From Roseibium aggregatum IAM 12614 (lineage in GTDB: Bacteria; Pseudomonadota; Alphaproteobacteria; Rhizobiales; Stappiaceae), in the NCBI RefSeq assembly GCF_000168975.1, contig NZ_AAUW01000009.1:186001-250000 (forward strand): DNA of 64,000 nucleotides, read 5' to 3'. The notes under the pieces were generated by a model. It did not search any database. It saw only the letters and a program-made list of their open reading frames with translations, and was not told the DNA's origin. Shown here piece by piece: positions 38,013 through 47,484 of the stretch (position 1 is the stretch's first letter; the number at the start of each line of letters is the position of its first letter). The position numbers and the translations under genes were made by a program.

Positions 38013-38795
38013 ATGTCAAAATATGAACCACTGCGGGAACACTTGGCACGACTGGAAGATGTTGTCTGGGCGGCCAAGCTGAACGAAGTTGAAGATATCA
38101 TAGGCTCGTCGCTGCCCAAGAGCGCCCGGGAACATCGTACCTGGTGGGCCAATTCCGGCGGCAGCCTGGTTCACCAGAATGCATGGCTGGACGCCGGATG
38201 GCGGGTGGAGCGCACCGACCTGATGCGCGACGTCATTGTCTTCCGCCGCTTGCGCATCGGAGGCACTGTCGCGGCGACATCCGCCCGCACGGAGCGGGCG
38301 CTTCGAAACCCGCAGAAGGCAGCGGAAAAGCGCCTCTCCAAGGAAATGGCCGCCCTGCGCCAACCTGCAACCGTGACGTTGCGGTCCGAATGGACCACGC
38401 TTGGCGATCTCCAGCGCACACCCTGTTCCAATTCCATCATTCCGCAGGAAGGCGGCGTTGTGCGCTTTGCCGCCATGGACGGAGACGAGGTGGTAACTGC
38501 AATCGTCGCCACATTGTCGGTCCACAAGGCCTATCGCAGCATGCGCATGGCGATGAAGGGTCTTGAAGACGATACCGGAAGTCGCGTCGGCAGGGAGCTG
38601 TTCAACAAGGCCGGTTTCGATGCTTCAGACCCGATCGAATGCGATGTGGTGAAGTCCGGCAACGCCTGGCTTCTGACCGACGGTCGCGGACGCAAGGCTA
38701 ATCTGGACGATCAGTCCGAATGTTACCTTGTTGCTCAGCTTCTCTATCTTCAGGAAGTGCAGAACGGCCGCAAGACGGCACTTTATCTGCGCTAA
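38013..38795 (+). CDS. Hypothetical protein with YEPLREHL...WWAN domain
   Basis: 260 residues, function unknown. The first ~80 residues carry the pattern YEPLREHLARL ... EVEDIIGSSLPKSAREHRTWWANS ... AWLDAGWRV, a small domain found in many bacteria, often as an accessory domain in otherwise unrelated proteins. The remainder (about 100-260) is unrecognised and moderately charged. The ATG at 38013 is preferred over the frame's earlier start (37977) because the domain begins at MSKYEPL. The candidate small RNA lies in its 3' region. Confidence 0.75.
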   Translation: MSKYEPLREHLARLEDVVWAAKLNEVEDIIGSSLPKSAREHRTWWANSGGSLVHQNAWLDAGWRVERTDLMRDVIVFRRLRIGGTVAATSARTERALRNPQKAAEKRLSKEMAALRQPATVTLRSEWTTLGDLQRTPCSNSIIPQEGGVVRFAAMDGDEVVTAIVATLSVHKAYRSMRMAMKGLEDDTGSRVGRELFNKAGFDASDPIECDVVKSGNAWLLTDGRGRKANLDDQSECYLVAQLLYLQEVQNGRKTALYLR

Positions 38796-38810
38796 CCGCC
38801 CACAATCCTG

Positions 38811-38976
38811 GTCTTCGCCTGGAAACTCCCTATGCCCAGGCGGATACAGGCAAGGGGCCACAGGCCCTCCGGCGAAGACACGTCGTGAACGGTCATCATT
38901 GCGTTCCTCCCGCACAGGCCCCCTCCCTGTGCCAGGCGCCCGTAACCCCCCTACCGGTTGCGGGCGCTTTTGTTTT
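38811..38976 (+). ncRNA. Candidate small RNA (3'UTR-located) with C-rich hairpin loop and terminator
   Basis: Non-coding stretch beginning 16 bp after a stop codon. Seen: outer inverted repeat GTCTTCGCC (38811-38819)/GGCGAAGAC (38871-38879), a nested competing CGCCTGG/CCAGGCG pair, then a 7-bp hairpin GCACAGG (38912-38918)/CCTGTGC (38926-38932) with loop CCCCCTC, preceded by TTCCTCCCG. It ends with a strong terminator. C-rich loops able to pair with Shine-Dalgarno sequences are known in alphaproteobacterial sRNAs; assignment to any family is inference. No clear own promoter was found, so processing from the upstream mRNA is possible. Confidence 0.5.
38936..38976 (+). terminator. Strong intrinsic terminator
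   Basis: Stem GCGCCCGTAAC (38936-38946) with GTTGCGGGCGC (38957-38967), one G-T wobble, followed by TTTTGTTTT. Plus strand only. It ends either the DUF-domain mRNA with a 140-nt 3'UTR or the candidate small RNA. Confidence 0.88.
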
Positions 38977-39016
38977 GCCTGCTCGCCCGAACCAGGGAAG
39001 CGTTGCGCACGGAGCC

Positions 39017-39576
39017 TCATCGGGTGATGAGCGCACGGTCCAGACTGCTGGACAGGACATCTTCAATGAATCCGGTCTTGCCGGAAGTGTAGAGTTCCCA
39101 ATCGGCGTCTCGCCCGGCCTTGCGGCTGAGATCCTGTTTCAGGGCCGTGTAGCGCATCGCAAGGCTTTCGTTGCCGCGCAAGGCATCGCGAAATTTTCGC
39201 CGCAGCTCCGGAGAGGGGCAGCCGAAGGCGCACAGGCACAGCCGGTGGGCAATGATCACCTCCTGATGGTTGCTTCCGGCCTGATGGAGCCTTGGCCCGG
39301 CAGGCCGTGTCATCTGCACTTCGTCTTCCCGGAAGCGAGTGCCGAGGTTGTGGTAATCCAGAAGCGAGAGCTCACCGCTGAGAGCGTCTGGAGAGACACC
39401 TGGAGCCAGCGAAATATCAATGTGGAGTCTCGGCTTGGCGATGAGGTCCGGCACGGCCGTCAACCCGACATGTTCAGGCTCTCGGCTCTCGTTCCCAGCA
39501 GGTGTCGCAGGTCGTTCATCAGCAGATCGGCCTGGCGAATCCAGTCCGGATCATGCGGTTGCAGAGAAATTCCCAT
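39017..39576 (-). pseudogene. GrpB-family (UPF0157) gene with a frameshift
   Basis: The ATG at 39576 opens a frame reading LQPHDPDWIRQADLLMNDLRHLLGTRAESLN, which ends at a TGA at 39460-39462. The family continues in another frame (HVGLTAVPDLIAKPRLHIDI ... YTALKQDLSRKAG ... YTSGKTGFIEDVL) and stops at 39017. A one-base loss near 39465, within CTGAACATG, would join LN to HVG and restore EHVGSTAVPGL-like continuity. GrpB proteins resemble nucleotidyltransferases. Either a decayed gene, a sequencing error or, less likely, programmed frameshifting. Confidence 0.8.
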
Positions 39577-39724
39577 GAGGCCTGAAATCCTTAAATTTCA
39601 AACGGTTGAAATACAAATACGTAAGAATGTGTGATCGGTTACAACCATATCATGACTTGCATCTGCGACGTTTTGACCTTATTCCGCCGTGCACATAGAT
39701 ACGTCCAAGACCCCATGATTTCTC

Positions 39725-40906
39725 ATGGAGGGAGCAGCACCTTTGAAAATGGAACTGCCGGTCAACCGCGCTCTCAGCGCCCGCTACGACGCGTTGATCG
39801 CGTCGGGTGAGATCAAGGAAGACCCCGTGCAACGGGAGGCTGTGCGCCAGCTCGATCTCCTGAATACCCGCCTTGCCGAAACCCGCCTGGCCTCCAAGAA
39901 AAGTTCGCTTGGCTGGCTGTTCGCCAGCAAGAAAAACCAGCTCTGGGCCTCTGTGCAGGGGCTTTACATGTGGGGCGGGGTCGGACGCGGCAAGACGATG
40001 CTGATGGACCTCTTTTACGAGGTCACGGTCATTCGCCGCAAACGGCGGGTTCATTTCCACGAGTTCATGACCGATGTGCACGAGCGCATCCACGCCCATC
40101 GCCAGGCGCACAAGCGCGGCGAGGTCAAGGGCGACGATCCGATCCCGCCCGTGGCGAAGCAGATTGCAGAAGAAACACGCCTGCTGCTGTTCGATGAGTT
40201 CTCGGTGACCGACATCGCCGATGCCATGATCCTCGGCCGCCTGTTCACCCAGTTGTTCGAACGTGGCGTCATCGTGGTCGCAACGTCCAACGTCGAACCG
40301 TCTCTTCTCTACAAGGACGGGCTCAACCGCCAGCTCTTCCTGCCTTTCATCAAGTTGCTGACGTCCAAGGTGGAAGTGCTGCATCTGGACAGTCCGACGG
40401 ACTACCGCCTGGAAAAACTCGCCGGTGCACCGGTCTATATCACGCCCCTGGGCGAAAGCGCGGATGCGCACATGGATGAGCTTTTCGCCAGGCTGACCCA
40501 CGGCATGACGCCCCATTCGGAAGAGCTTGAGAACAAGGGCCGCAAGATTGCCGTTCCTTGCGTTGCAGCCGGGGCCGCCCGGTTCACCTTCGACGACCTG
40601 TGCATGCAGCCGCTGGGAGCAAGCGACTACCTGCGCATCGCCCATGCCTTCGGAACGGTGTTTCTGGACAATGTGCCTGTGCTCTCCAAGGCGCGGCGCA
40701 ACGAGGCCAAGCGTTTTATCAATCTGATCGATACGCTTTACGATAACGGCATCAAGCTGGTCGTGTCCGCCGAGGCCGAGCCGCAGGATCTTTACGTCGG
40801 CGAAGACGGTACGGAAGCCTTCGAATTCGACCGCACGGCGTCACGCTTGATCGAGATGCGGTCCGAGACCTACCTTGCGGGTGAAAGACGAAAGGTACAC
40901 GCATAG
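39725..40906 (+). CDS. zapE: Cell division ATPase ZapE (AFG1-like)
   Basis: AAA-type ATPase of 393 residues. Walker A MWGGVGRGKTMLMDLFYE, Walker B LLLFDEFSVTDIADAMIL, and RRNEAKRFINLIDTLYDNGIKLVVSAEAEP near the end, all typical of ZapE/AFG1. Known to act at the division site in E. coli under stress. The start is uncertain: GGAGGGAG at 39727-39734 lies inside the frame and is best spaced for a TTG at 39743, with an ATG at 39749 also possible. Precedes the TCA cluster. Confidence 0.92.
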   Translation: MEGAAPLKMELPVNRALSARYDALIASGEIKEDPVQREAVRQLDLLNTRLAETRLASKKSSLGWLFASKKNQLWASVQGLYMWGGVGRGKTMLMDLFYEVTVIRRKRRVHFHEFMTDVHERIHAHRQAHKRGEVKGDDPIPPVAKQIAEETRLLLFDEFSVTDIADAMILGRLFTQLFERGVIVVATSNVEPSLLYKDGLNRQLFLPFIKLLTSKVEVLHLDSPTDYRLEKLAGAPVYITPLGESADAHMDELFARLTHGMTPHSEELENKGRKIAVPCVAAGAARFTFDDLCMQPLGASDYLRIAHAFGTVFLDNVPVLSKARRNEAKRFINLIDTLYDNGIKLVVSAEAEPQDLYVGEDGTEAFEFDRTASRLIEMRSETYLAGERRKVHA

Positions 40907-40938
40907 GTCTGCATTCCCTATAGGGGAATTATGCAGAC
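40907..40938. terminator. Hairpin directly after zapE
   Basis: Inverted repeat GTCTGCAT (40907-40914)/ATGCAGAC (40931-40938) that begins with the base after the zapE stop. An inner TTCCC-TATA-GGGGAA extends it, with one unpaired base. No T run follows, so it may act as a 3' stabiliser or an operator instead of a terminator. Confidence 0.5.
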
Positions 40939-41016
40939 GGGAAGATATGAGAAAATTTGTCCGCCATCGCGCAATATTCTTTTGGCGAGGTTGCGCGGGC
41001 GGAGCAAAGGGAGTAG

Positions 41017-41044
41017 TGCCATCCTCAGTCATCAGAGGATGGCA
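41017..41044. promoter_or_regulatory. 10-bp perfect stem-loop upstream of mdh
   Basis: TGCCATCCTC (41017-41026) pairs with GAGGATGGCA (41035-41044), loop AGTCATCA, ending 35 nt before the mdh start. A further small stem ATGG-AGTT-CCAT and an 8-bp palindrome TTACGTAA (41057-41064) follow. Suggests a structured leader or operator for the mdh-suc operon. Confidence 0.55.
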
Positions 41045-41064
41045 TGGAGTTCCATCTTACGTAA

Positions 41065-42042
<978 letters not shown>

Positions 42043-42069
42043 ACCGGGCCCGCCTAAGGGAATTTGCGG

Positions 42070-42094
42070 CCGTTCTTCCTGCCGGGAAGGACGG
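42070..42094. other. Intercistronic stem-loop between mdh and sucC
   Basis: CCGTTCTTCC (42070-42079) with GGAAGGACGG (42085-42094), one G-T pair, loop TGCCG. No T run, so likely an mRNA processing or stability element that lets mdh and suc levels differ. Confidence 0.55.
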
Positions 42095-42117
42095 TCCTCC
42101 GACAACGGGGGAAACAC

Positions 42118-43317
42118 ATGAACATTCATGAATACCAGGCCAAGGCCGTTCTGAAGGAATACGGTGCACCGGTGGCCGAAGGCGTTGCCATCTTCTCCGC
42201 CGACGAAGCCGAAGCAGCCGCCAAGAGCCTTCCGGGCCCGCTCTGGGTCGTGAAGTCGCAGATCCACGCAGGTGGCCGCGGCAAGGGCAAGTTCAAGGAA
42301 CTGTCCGCTGATGCCAAGGGCGGTGTCCGTCTGGCTTTCTCGCTGGACGAAGTCACGTCCAACGCCAAGGAAATGCTCGGCAACACGCTGGTCACCAAAC
42401 AGACCGGTGCCGCCGGCAAGGTGGTCAACCGTCTCTACATCGAAGACGGCGCCGACATCGAGCGTGAGCTTTACCTCTCCATTCTGGTCGACCGGACCGT
42501 TGGCCGCCCGGCTTTCGTTGTCTCCACCGAAGGTGGCATGGACATTGAAGCGGTTGCCGAAGAAACCCCCGAAAAGATCGTCACCCTGCCGATCGATCCG
42601 GAAGCTGGCGTTACCGAAGCCGATGCCGCCAAGCTGTGCGATGCGCTGGAACTGACCGGTGCTGCGCGCGAAGACGGCATGAAGCTGTTCCCGATCCTGC
42701 ACACGGCTTTCGTCGAGAAGGATATGAGCCTTCTGGAAGTGAACCCGCTGATCGTCATGAAAGACGGTCACCTGCGCGTTCTGGACGCCAAGGTCTCCTT
42801 CGACGGCAACGCCCTGTTCCGTCATCCGGACATCTTGGAGCTGCGTGACGTCACCGAAGAAGACGAGAAAGAAATCGAGGCGTCCAAGTATGACCTCGCT
42901 TATGTCGCTCTCGACGGTGACATCGGCTGCATGGTCAATGGTGCCGGCCTTGCCATGGCAACCATGGACATCATCAAGCTCTACGGCGCCGAGCCGGCCA
43001 ACTTCCTCGACGTTGGCGGTGGTGCTTCCAAGGAGAAGGTGACGGCCGCGTTCAAGATCATCACGTCCGATCCGAACGTGAAGGGCATCCTGGTCAACAT
43101 TTTCGGCGGCATCATGCGCTGCGACGTGATCGCGGAAGGCGTGGTTGCAGCCGTCAAGGAAGTCGGCCTGCAGGTTCCGCTCGTTGTCCGCCTGGAAGGC
43201 ACCAACGTGGAACTCGGCAAGAAGATCATCAACGAAAGCGGTCTGAACGTGATCGCCGCTGACGATCTCGACGACGCCGCCCAGAAAATCGTGAAAGCCG
43301 TGAAGGGGGGCGCGTAA
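42118..43317 (+). CDS. sucC: Succinyl-CoA synthetase (ADP-forming) beta subunit
   Basis: With SucD interconverts succinyl-CoA and succinate, making ATP or GTP. 399 residues. [26 protein letters not shown] is the standard N terminus; ATP-grasp segments [20 protein letters not shown] and [10 protein letters not shown]-terminal CoA-ligase region [19 protein letters not shown] and [14 protein letters not shown]. The ATG at 42118 follows GGGGGAAAC. sucD starts right at the sucC stop (43318). Confidence 0.97.
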   Translation: MNIHEYQAKAVLKEYGAPVAEGVAIFSADEAEAAAKSLPGPLWVVKSQIHAGGRGKGKFKELSADAKGGVRLAFSLDEVTSNAKEMLGNTLVTKQTGAAGKVVNRLYIEDGADIERELYLSILVDRTVGRPAFVVSTEGGMDIEAVAEETPEKIVTLPIDPEAGVTEADAAKLCDALELTGAAREDGMKLFPILHTAFVEKDMSLLEVNPLIVMKDGHLRVLDAKVSFDGNALFRHPDILELRDVTEEDEKEIEASKYDLAYVALDGDIGCMVNGAGLAMATMDIIKLYGAEPANFLDVGGGASKEKVTAAFKIITSDPNVKGILVNIFGGIMRCDVIAEGVVAAVKEVGLQVPLVVRLEGTNVELGKKIINESGLNVIAADDLDDAAQKIVKAVKGGA

Positions 43318-44226
43318 ATGTCCATCCTCGTCAATAAAGACACGAAAATCATCGTTCAGGGCCTGACCGGCAAGACCGGTACGTTCCACACGGAACAGGC
43401 GCTTGAGTACTACGGCACCAAGATGGTTGCCGGCGTGCACCCGAAAAAGGGTGGCGAGACCTGGTCTTCCGGTGTCGACAGCGCGGCATCCCTGCCGATT
43501 TATGCAAGCGTTGGCGAAGCCAGGGAAGCAACCGGTGCCGATGCGTCCGTGATCTACGTTCCGCCGGCAGGCGCGGGCGCCGCGATCATCGAAGCCATCG
43601 AAGCGGAAGTTCCGTTCATTGTCTGCATCACCGAGGGCATCCCGGTTGCCGACATGGTCAAGGTCAAGGCCAAGCTGGAGAAATCCAAGTCGCGCCTTCT
43701 CGGCCCGAACTGCCCGGGTATCCTGACCCCGGAAGAGTGCAAGATCGGCATCATGCCGGGTTCCATCTTCAAGAAAGGCTCCGTCGGTGTTGTTTCCCGC
43801 TCCGGCACCCTTACTTATGAAGCTGTCTTCCAGACCACCAATGCCGGCCTCGGCCAGACGACGGCTGTCGGCATCGGCGGCGACCCGGTCAAGGGCACCG
43901 AGTTCATCGACGTCCTGGAAATGTTCCTGGCCGACGACGAAACCCAGTCGATCATCATGATCGGCGAAATCGGTGGCTCCGCGGAAGAAGACGCGGCGCA
44001 GTTCCTGAAGGACGAAGCCAAGCGCGGCCGGTCCAAGCCGATGGCTGGTTTCATCGCCGGACGGACAGCGCCTCCGGGCCGTACCATGGGCCACGCCGGT
44101 GCCGTTATTTCAGGCGGCAAGGGCGGTGCAGAAGACAAGATCGCTGCGATGGAAGCTGCTGGCATCAAGGTGTCACCGTCTCCTGCGAAGCTCGGCGAGA
44201 CCCTTCTCGAAGTCTTGAAGGGCTGA
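43318..44226 (+). CDS. sucD: Succinyl-CoA synthetase alpha subunit
   Basis: CoA-binding and phospho-histidine subunit, 302 residues. [46 protein letters not shown] is the family start. The catalytic histidine is in [26 protein letters not shown]. The gene abuts sucC without spacing. The 206 bp after it form the structured sucA leader. Confidence 0.97.
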   Translation: MSILVNKDTKIIVQGLTGKTGTFHTEQALEYYGTKMVAGVHPKKGGETWSSGVDSAASLPIYASVGEAREATGADASVIYVPPAGAGAAIIEAIEAEVPFIVCITEGIPVADMVKVKAKLEKSKSRLLGPNCPGILTPEECKIGIMPGSIFKKGSVGVVSRSGTLTYEAVFQTTNAGLGQTTAVGIGGDPVKGTEFIDVLEMFLADDETQSIIMIGEIGGSAEEDAAQFLKDEAKRGRSKPMAGFIAGRTAPPGRTMGHAGAVISGGKGGAEDKIAAMEAAGIKVSPSPAKLGETLLEVLKG

Positions 44227-44432
44227 TTCTGCAAGAATCTTTAGCGATGGGGACGGAAACTGTTTACGTTTCCTGTCGCATGATGAAAGGATGGGTTCCG
44301 GCGCGGTTGACGTGCCGTAACCATTTTTCGAGGGGCCGGTGGAATCCATCGGCCATTGTAGGGAAACCGGCCGCGGGTCAATTTTTCGGGCCCGCCTAAA
44401 CAAAAGGGCGGAGGATACCTCCGCTAAAGGAC
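44227..44432 (+). promoter_or_regulatory. Structured leader between sucD and sucA with alternative pairings
   Basis: Seen: hairpin GGAAAC/GTTTCC (44255-44260/44268-44273); 9-bp hairpin GGCCGGTGG/CCATCGGCC (44334-44342/44346-44354); then segments A GCGGGTC (44373-44379), B GGCCCGC (44389-44395), C GCGGAGG (44408-44414), D CCTCCGC (44418-44424). A pairs with B and C with D, while CCGCC of B (92-96 of the line starting 44301) can instead pair with GGCGG of C. The GGAGG in C is the only purine-rich ribosome-site candidate of good strength and is paired in both states. An attenuator or translational switch for sucA is inference. Confidence 0.5.
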
Positions 44433-47420
44433 ATGGCACGGCAGGAAGCGAACAACGTATTCGCACTGACGTCGTTGCTTTACGGCGCCAACGCAGCCTA
44501 TATCGAAGACCTCTACGCACAGTACAAGACGGATCCGAGCTCGGTCGATGCCGACTGGCAGGACTTCTTCGCTGCCTTCCAGGACGAGAAGGAAGCCGTG
44601 CTGAAAGAGGCTCGCGGGGCGACCTGGAAACGCAAGGACTGGCCGATCGAGGCCAATGGCGACCTCGTAAATGCATTCGACGGCAACTGGGGCCCGATTG
44701 AGCAACAGCTCGGCGACAAACTGAAAAAGAAGGCCGAAGCCAAGGGCGAACCGGTCTCGGATCAGGAAGTTCATCAGGCGACACGCGATTCCGTTCGCGC
44801 CCTGATGATGATCCGCGCCTATCGCATGCGCGGCCACCTCCATGCAGATCTCGACCCCCTCGGCCTGGCCGGCAAGGGCGATCACGAGGAGCTGCATCCC
44901 TCGTCCTACGGCTTCACCGAAGTCGACTGGGACCATAAGATCTTCATCGACCATGTTCTGGGTCTGGAATACGCCACCATCCGCGAGATGATGGACATCC
45001 TGAAGCGGACCTATTGCTCGACCCTGGGTGTCGAGTTCATGCATATTTCCGATCCGGCAGCCAAGTCCTGGATCCAGGAGCGCATCGAAGGTCCGGACAA
45101 GCAGGTGGCCTTCACCACGGAAGGCAAGAAGGCGATCCTGAACAAGCTGGTCGAAGCCGAAGGTTTCGAAAAGTTTCTGGACGTCAAATACACCGGGACC
45201 AAGCGCTTCGGTCTGGATGGCGGTGAAGCGCTGATTCCGGCGCTGGAACAGATCATCAAACGCGGCGGCTCCATGGGCCTGAAGGAAATCGTGTTCGGCA
45301 TGGCCCACCGCGGCCGCCTGAACGTGCTTTCCCAGGTGATGGCCAAGCCGCACCGGGCAATTTTCCACGAGTTCAAGGGCGGTTCCTACGCTCCGGACGA
45401 TGTGGAAGGCTCCGGCGACGTGAAGTATCACCTCGGCGCTTCGTCCGACCGGACCTTCGACGGCAACGATGTTCACCTGTCGCTGACGGCAAACCCGTCG
45501 CACCTGGAAATCGTCAACCCGGTGGTTCTCGGTAAGGCGCGCGCCAAGCAGGACCAGCTGGCTGCCGATGAGAACGGCAATTTCGTCGACACCACCGAGA
45601 TCGACCGTGGCACGGTTCTGCCGCTGCTGCTGCATGGCGATGCCGCATTTGCGGGCCAGGGTGTTGTTGCCGAATGTTTCGGCCTGTCCGCGCTGCGTGG
45701 CCACCGCACCGGCGGTTCGGTCCATGTGATCATCAACAACCAGATCGGCTTCACCACCAACCCGCGCTTCTCGCGCTCCTCGCCCTATCCGTCGGATATG
45801 GCGAAGGTGATCGAGGCGCCGATCTTCCACGTCAACGCGGATGATCCGGAAGCCGTCGTCTTCGCAGCCAAGATTGCGATCGAATATCGCCAGACGTTCC
45901 ATCGTCCGGTGGTCATCGACATGATCTGCTATCGCCGCTTCGGCCACAACGAGGGCGACGAGCCGGCGTTCACGCAGCCGATCATGTACCGCAAGATCCG
46001 CAAGCATGCGACGACGCTGCAGCTCTATTCGGAACGCCTGATCAAGGAAGGTGTTCTGACGCAGGACGAAATCGAGCACATGAAAGCCGACTGGCGCAAG
46101 CATCTGGACGACGAGTTCGATGCCGGCCAGGCCTTCAAGCCGAACAAGGCCGACTGGCTGGACGGCAAGTGGGCGGGCATGAAGCGTGCCGATGACGAGG
46201 ATGATCCGCGCCGCGGTGAGACCGGTCTGCCGATCGAGGAGCTGAAGTCGATCGGACGGGCTCTGACCCATGTTCCGGACGGTTTCAACATCCACCGCAC
46301 CATCGCGCGTTTCATGAACCAGCGCGAACGCATGATCGAGACCGGCGAAGGCATCGATTGGGCAACTGCTGAAGCGCTCGCCTTCGGTTCGCTGCTGAAG
46401 GAAGGCCACCCGGTGCGCCTGTCCGGTCAGGATTGCGAACGCGGCACGTTCTCGCAGCGCCACTCGGTTCTGTACGATCAGGAAGACGAGAGCCGGTACA
46501 TTCCGCTCAACAACGTCTCTCCCGACCAGCAGCGCTATGAGGTCATCAACTCGATGCTGTCGGAAGAGGCCGTTCTGGGCTTCGAATACGGCTACTCGCT
46601 GGCAGAGCCCCGCGCCCTGACCTTGTGGGAAGCGCAGTTCGGCGACTTCGCCAACGGCGCGCAGGTGGTGTTCGACCAGTTCATCTCTTCGGGTGAGCGC
46701 AAGTGGCTGCGCATGTCCGGCCTTGTCTGCCTGTTGCCGCATGGCTACGAAGGCCAGGGTCCGGAACACTCCTCCGCCCGTCTGGAGCGTTTCCTCCAGC
46801 TTTGCGCGGAAGACAACATGCAGGTTGCGAACTGTTCGACCCCGTCGAACTACTTCCACATTCTGCGCCGTCAGCTGCGCCGCGATATCCGCAAGCCGCT
46901 GATCCTCATGACGCCGAAATCCCTGCTGCGGCACAAGAAAGCCGTGTCGACGCTGAAGGAACTCGGACCGGATTCCACGTTCCACCGCCTGTTGTGGGAC
47001 GACTGGGGCCCGAACCTGAGCTCGGATGGCAAGCTGGTTGCGGACGACAAGATCCGCCGTGTCGTAATGTGCTCGGGCAAGGTCTATTACGATCTGTTCG
47101 AGGAACGCGAAAAGCGCGGCGTCAACGACGTCTACCTGCTTCGTGTCGAACAGCTCTATCCGTTCCCGAAAAAGGCGCTGATGCTGGAGCTGGCCCGCTT
47201 CCCGCAGGCTGAAATGGTCTGGTGTCAGGAAGAGCCCAAGAACATGGGCGGCTGGTTCTTCGTCGAGTCCTACATCGAATGGGTCCTGGACCAGATCGAC
47301 GCCAAGCACAAGCGCCCGCGCTATGCAGGCCGCAAGGCGATGGCATCGACCGCGACCGGCCTGATGTCTTCGCATCTGGCGCAGTTGCAGGCGTTCCTCG
47401 AAGAGGCTCTGGGAAGTTAG
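44433..47420 (+). CDS. sucA: 2-oxoglutarate dehydrogenase E1 component
   Basis: Thiamine-diphosphate enzyme that decarboxylates 2-oxoglutarate and reductively succinylates the E2 lipoyl group. 995 residues, full length. The N-terminal segment NVFALTSLLYGANAAYIEDLYAQYKTDPSSVDADWQDFF binds E2; ThDP-site regions are EIVFGMAHRGRLNVL, AFAGQGVVAE, GSVHVIINNQIGFTTNPR and VVIDMICYRRFGHNEGDEPAFTQP. The C-terminal transketolase-like part has QLYPFPKKALMLELARF. A hairpin with a TTCG loop (47427-47444) separates it from sucB by 64 bp. Confidence 0.97.
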   Translation: MARQEANNVFALTSLLYGANAAYIEDLYAQYKTDPSSVDADWQDFFAAFQDEKEAVLKEARGATWKRKDWPIEANGDLVNAFDGNWGPIEQQLGDKLKKKAEAKGEPVSDQEVHQATRDSVRALMMIRAYRMRGHLHADLDPLGLAGKGDHEELHPSSYGFTEVDWDHKIFIDHVLGLEYATIREMMDILKRTYCSTLGVEFMHISDPAAKSWIQERIEGPDKQVAFTTEGKKAILNKLVEAEGFEKFLDVKYTGTKRFGLDGGEALIPALEQIIKRGGSMGLKEIVFGMAHRGRLNVLSQVMAKPHRAIFHEFKGGSYAPDDVEGSGDVKYHLGASSDRTFDGNDVHLSLTANPSHLEIVNPVVLGKARAKQDQLAADENGNFVDTTEIDRGTVLPLLLHGDAAFAGQGVVAECFGLSALRGHRTGGSVHVIINNQIGFTTNPRFSRSSPYPSDMAKVIEAPIFHVNADDPEAVVFAAKIAIEYRQTFHRPVVIDMICYRRFGHNEGDEPAFTQPIMYRKIRKHATTLQLYSERLIKEGVLTQDEIEHMKADWRKHLDDEFDAGQAFKPNKADWLDGKWAGMKRADDEDDPRRGETGLPIEELKSIGRALTHVPDGFNIHRTIARFMNQRERMIETGEGIDWATAEALAFGSLLKEGHPVRLSGQDCERGTFSQRHSVLYDQEDESRYIPLNNVSPDQQRYEVINSMLSEEAVLGFEYGYSLAEPRALTLWEAQFGDFANGAQVVFDQFISSGERKWLRMSGLVCLLPHGYEGQGPEHSSARLERFLQLCAEDNMQVANCSTPSNYFHILRRQLRRDIRKPLILMTPKSLLRHKKAVSTLKELGPDSTFHRLLWDDWGPNLSSDGKLVADDKIRRVVMCSGKVYYDLFEEREKRGVNDVYLLRVEQLYPFPKKALMLELARFPQAEMVWCQEEPKNMGGWFFVESYIEWVLDQIDAKHKRPRYAGRKAMASTATGLMSSHLAQLQAFLEEALGS

Positions 47421-47426
47421 TCACAA

Positions 47427-47447
47427 GGGGGCCTTCGGGCCCTCTTT
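47427..47447 (+). terminator. Weak hairpin between sucA and sucB
   Basis: GGGGGCC (47427-47433)/GGCCCTC (47438-47444) with a TTCG tetraloop, then TTTC. Short T tract suggests only partial termination or mRNA stabilisation. Confidence 0.4.
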
Positions 47448-47484
47448 CAAGAAATTGGCCAGGTAATTTTAAGAGAAGGCGACC

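Noticed and set aside
44424..47375. 983-codon minus-strand open frame opposite sucA
   Set aside because: Same reason; sucA is unambiguous on the plus strand.
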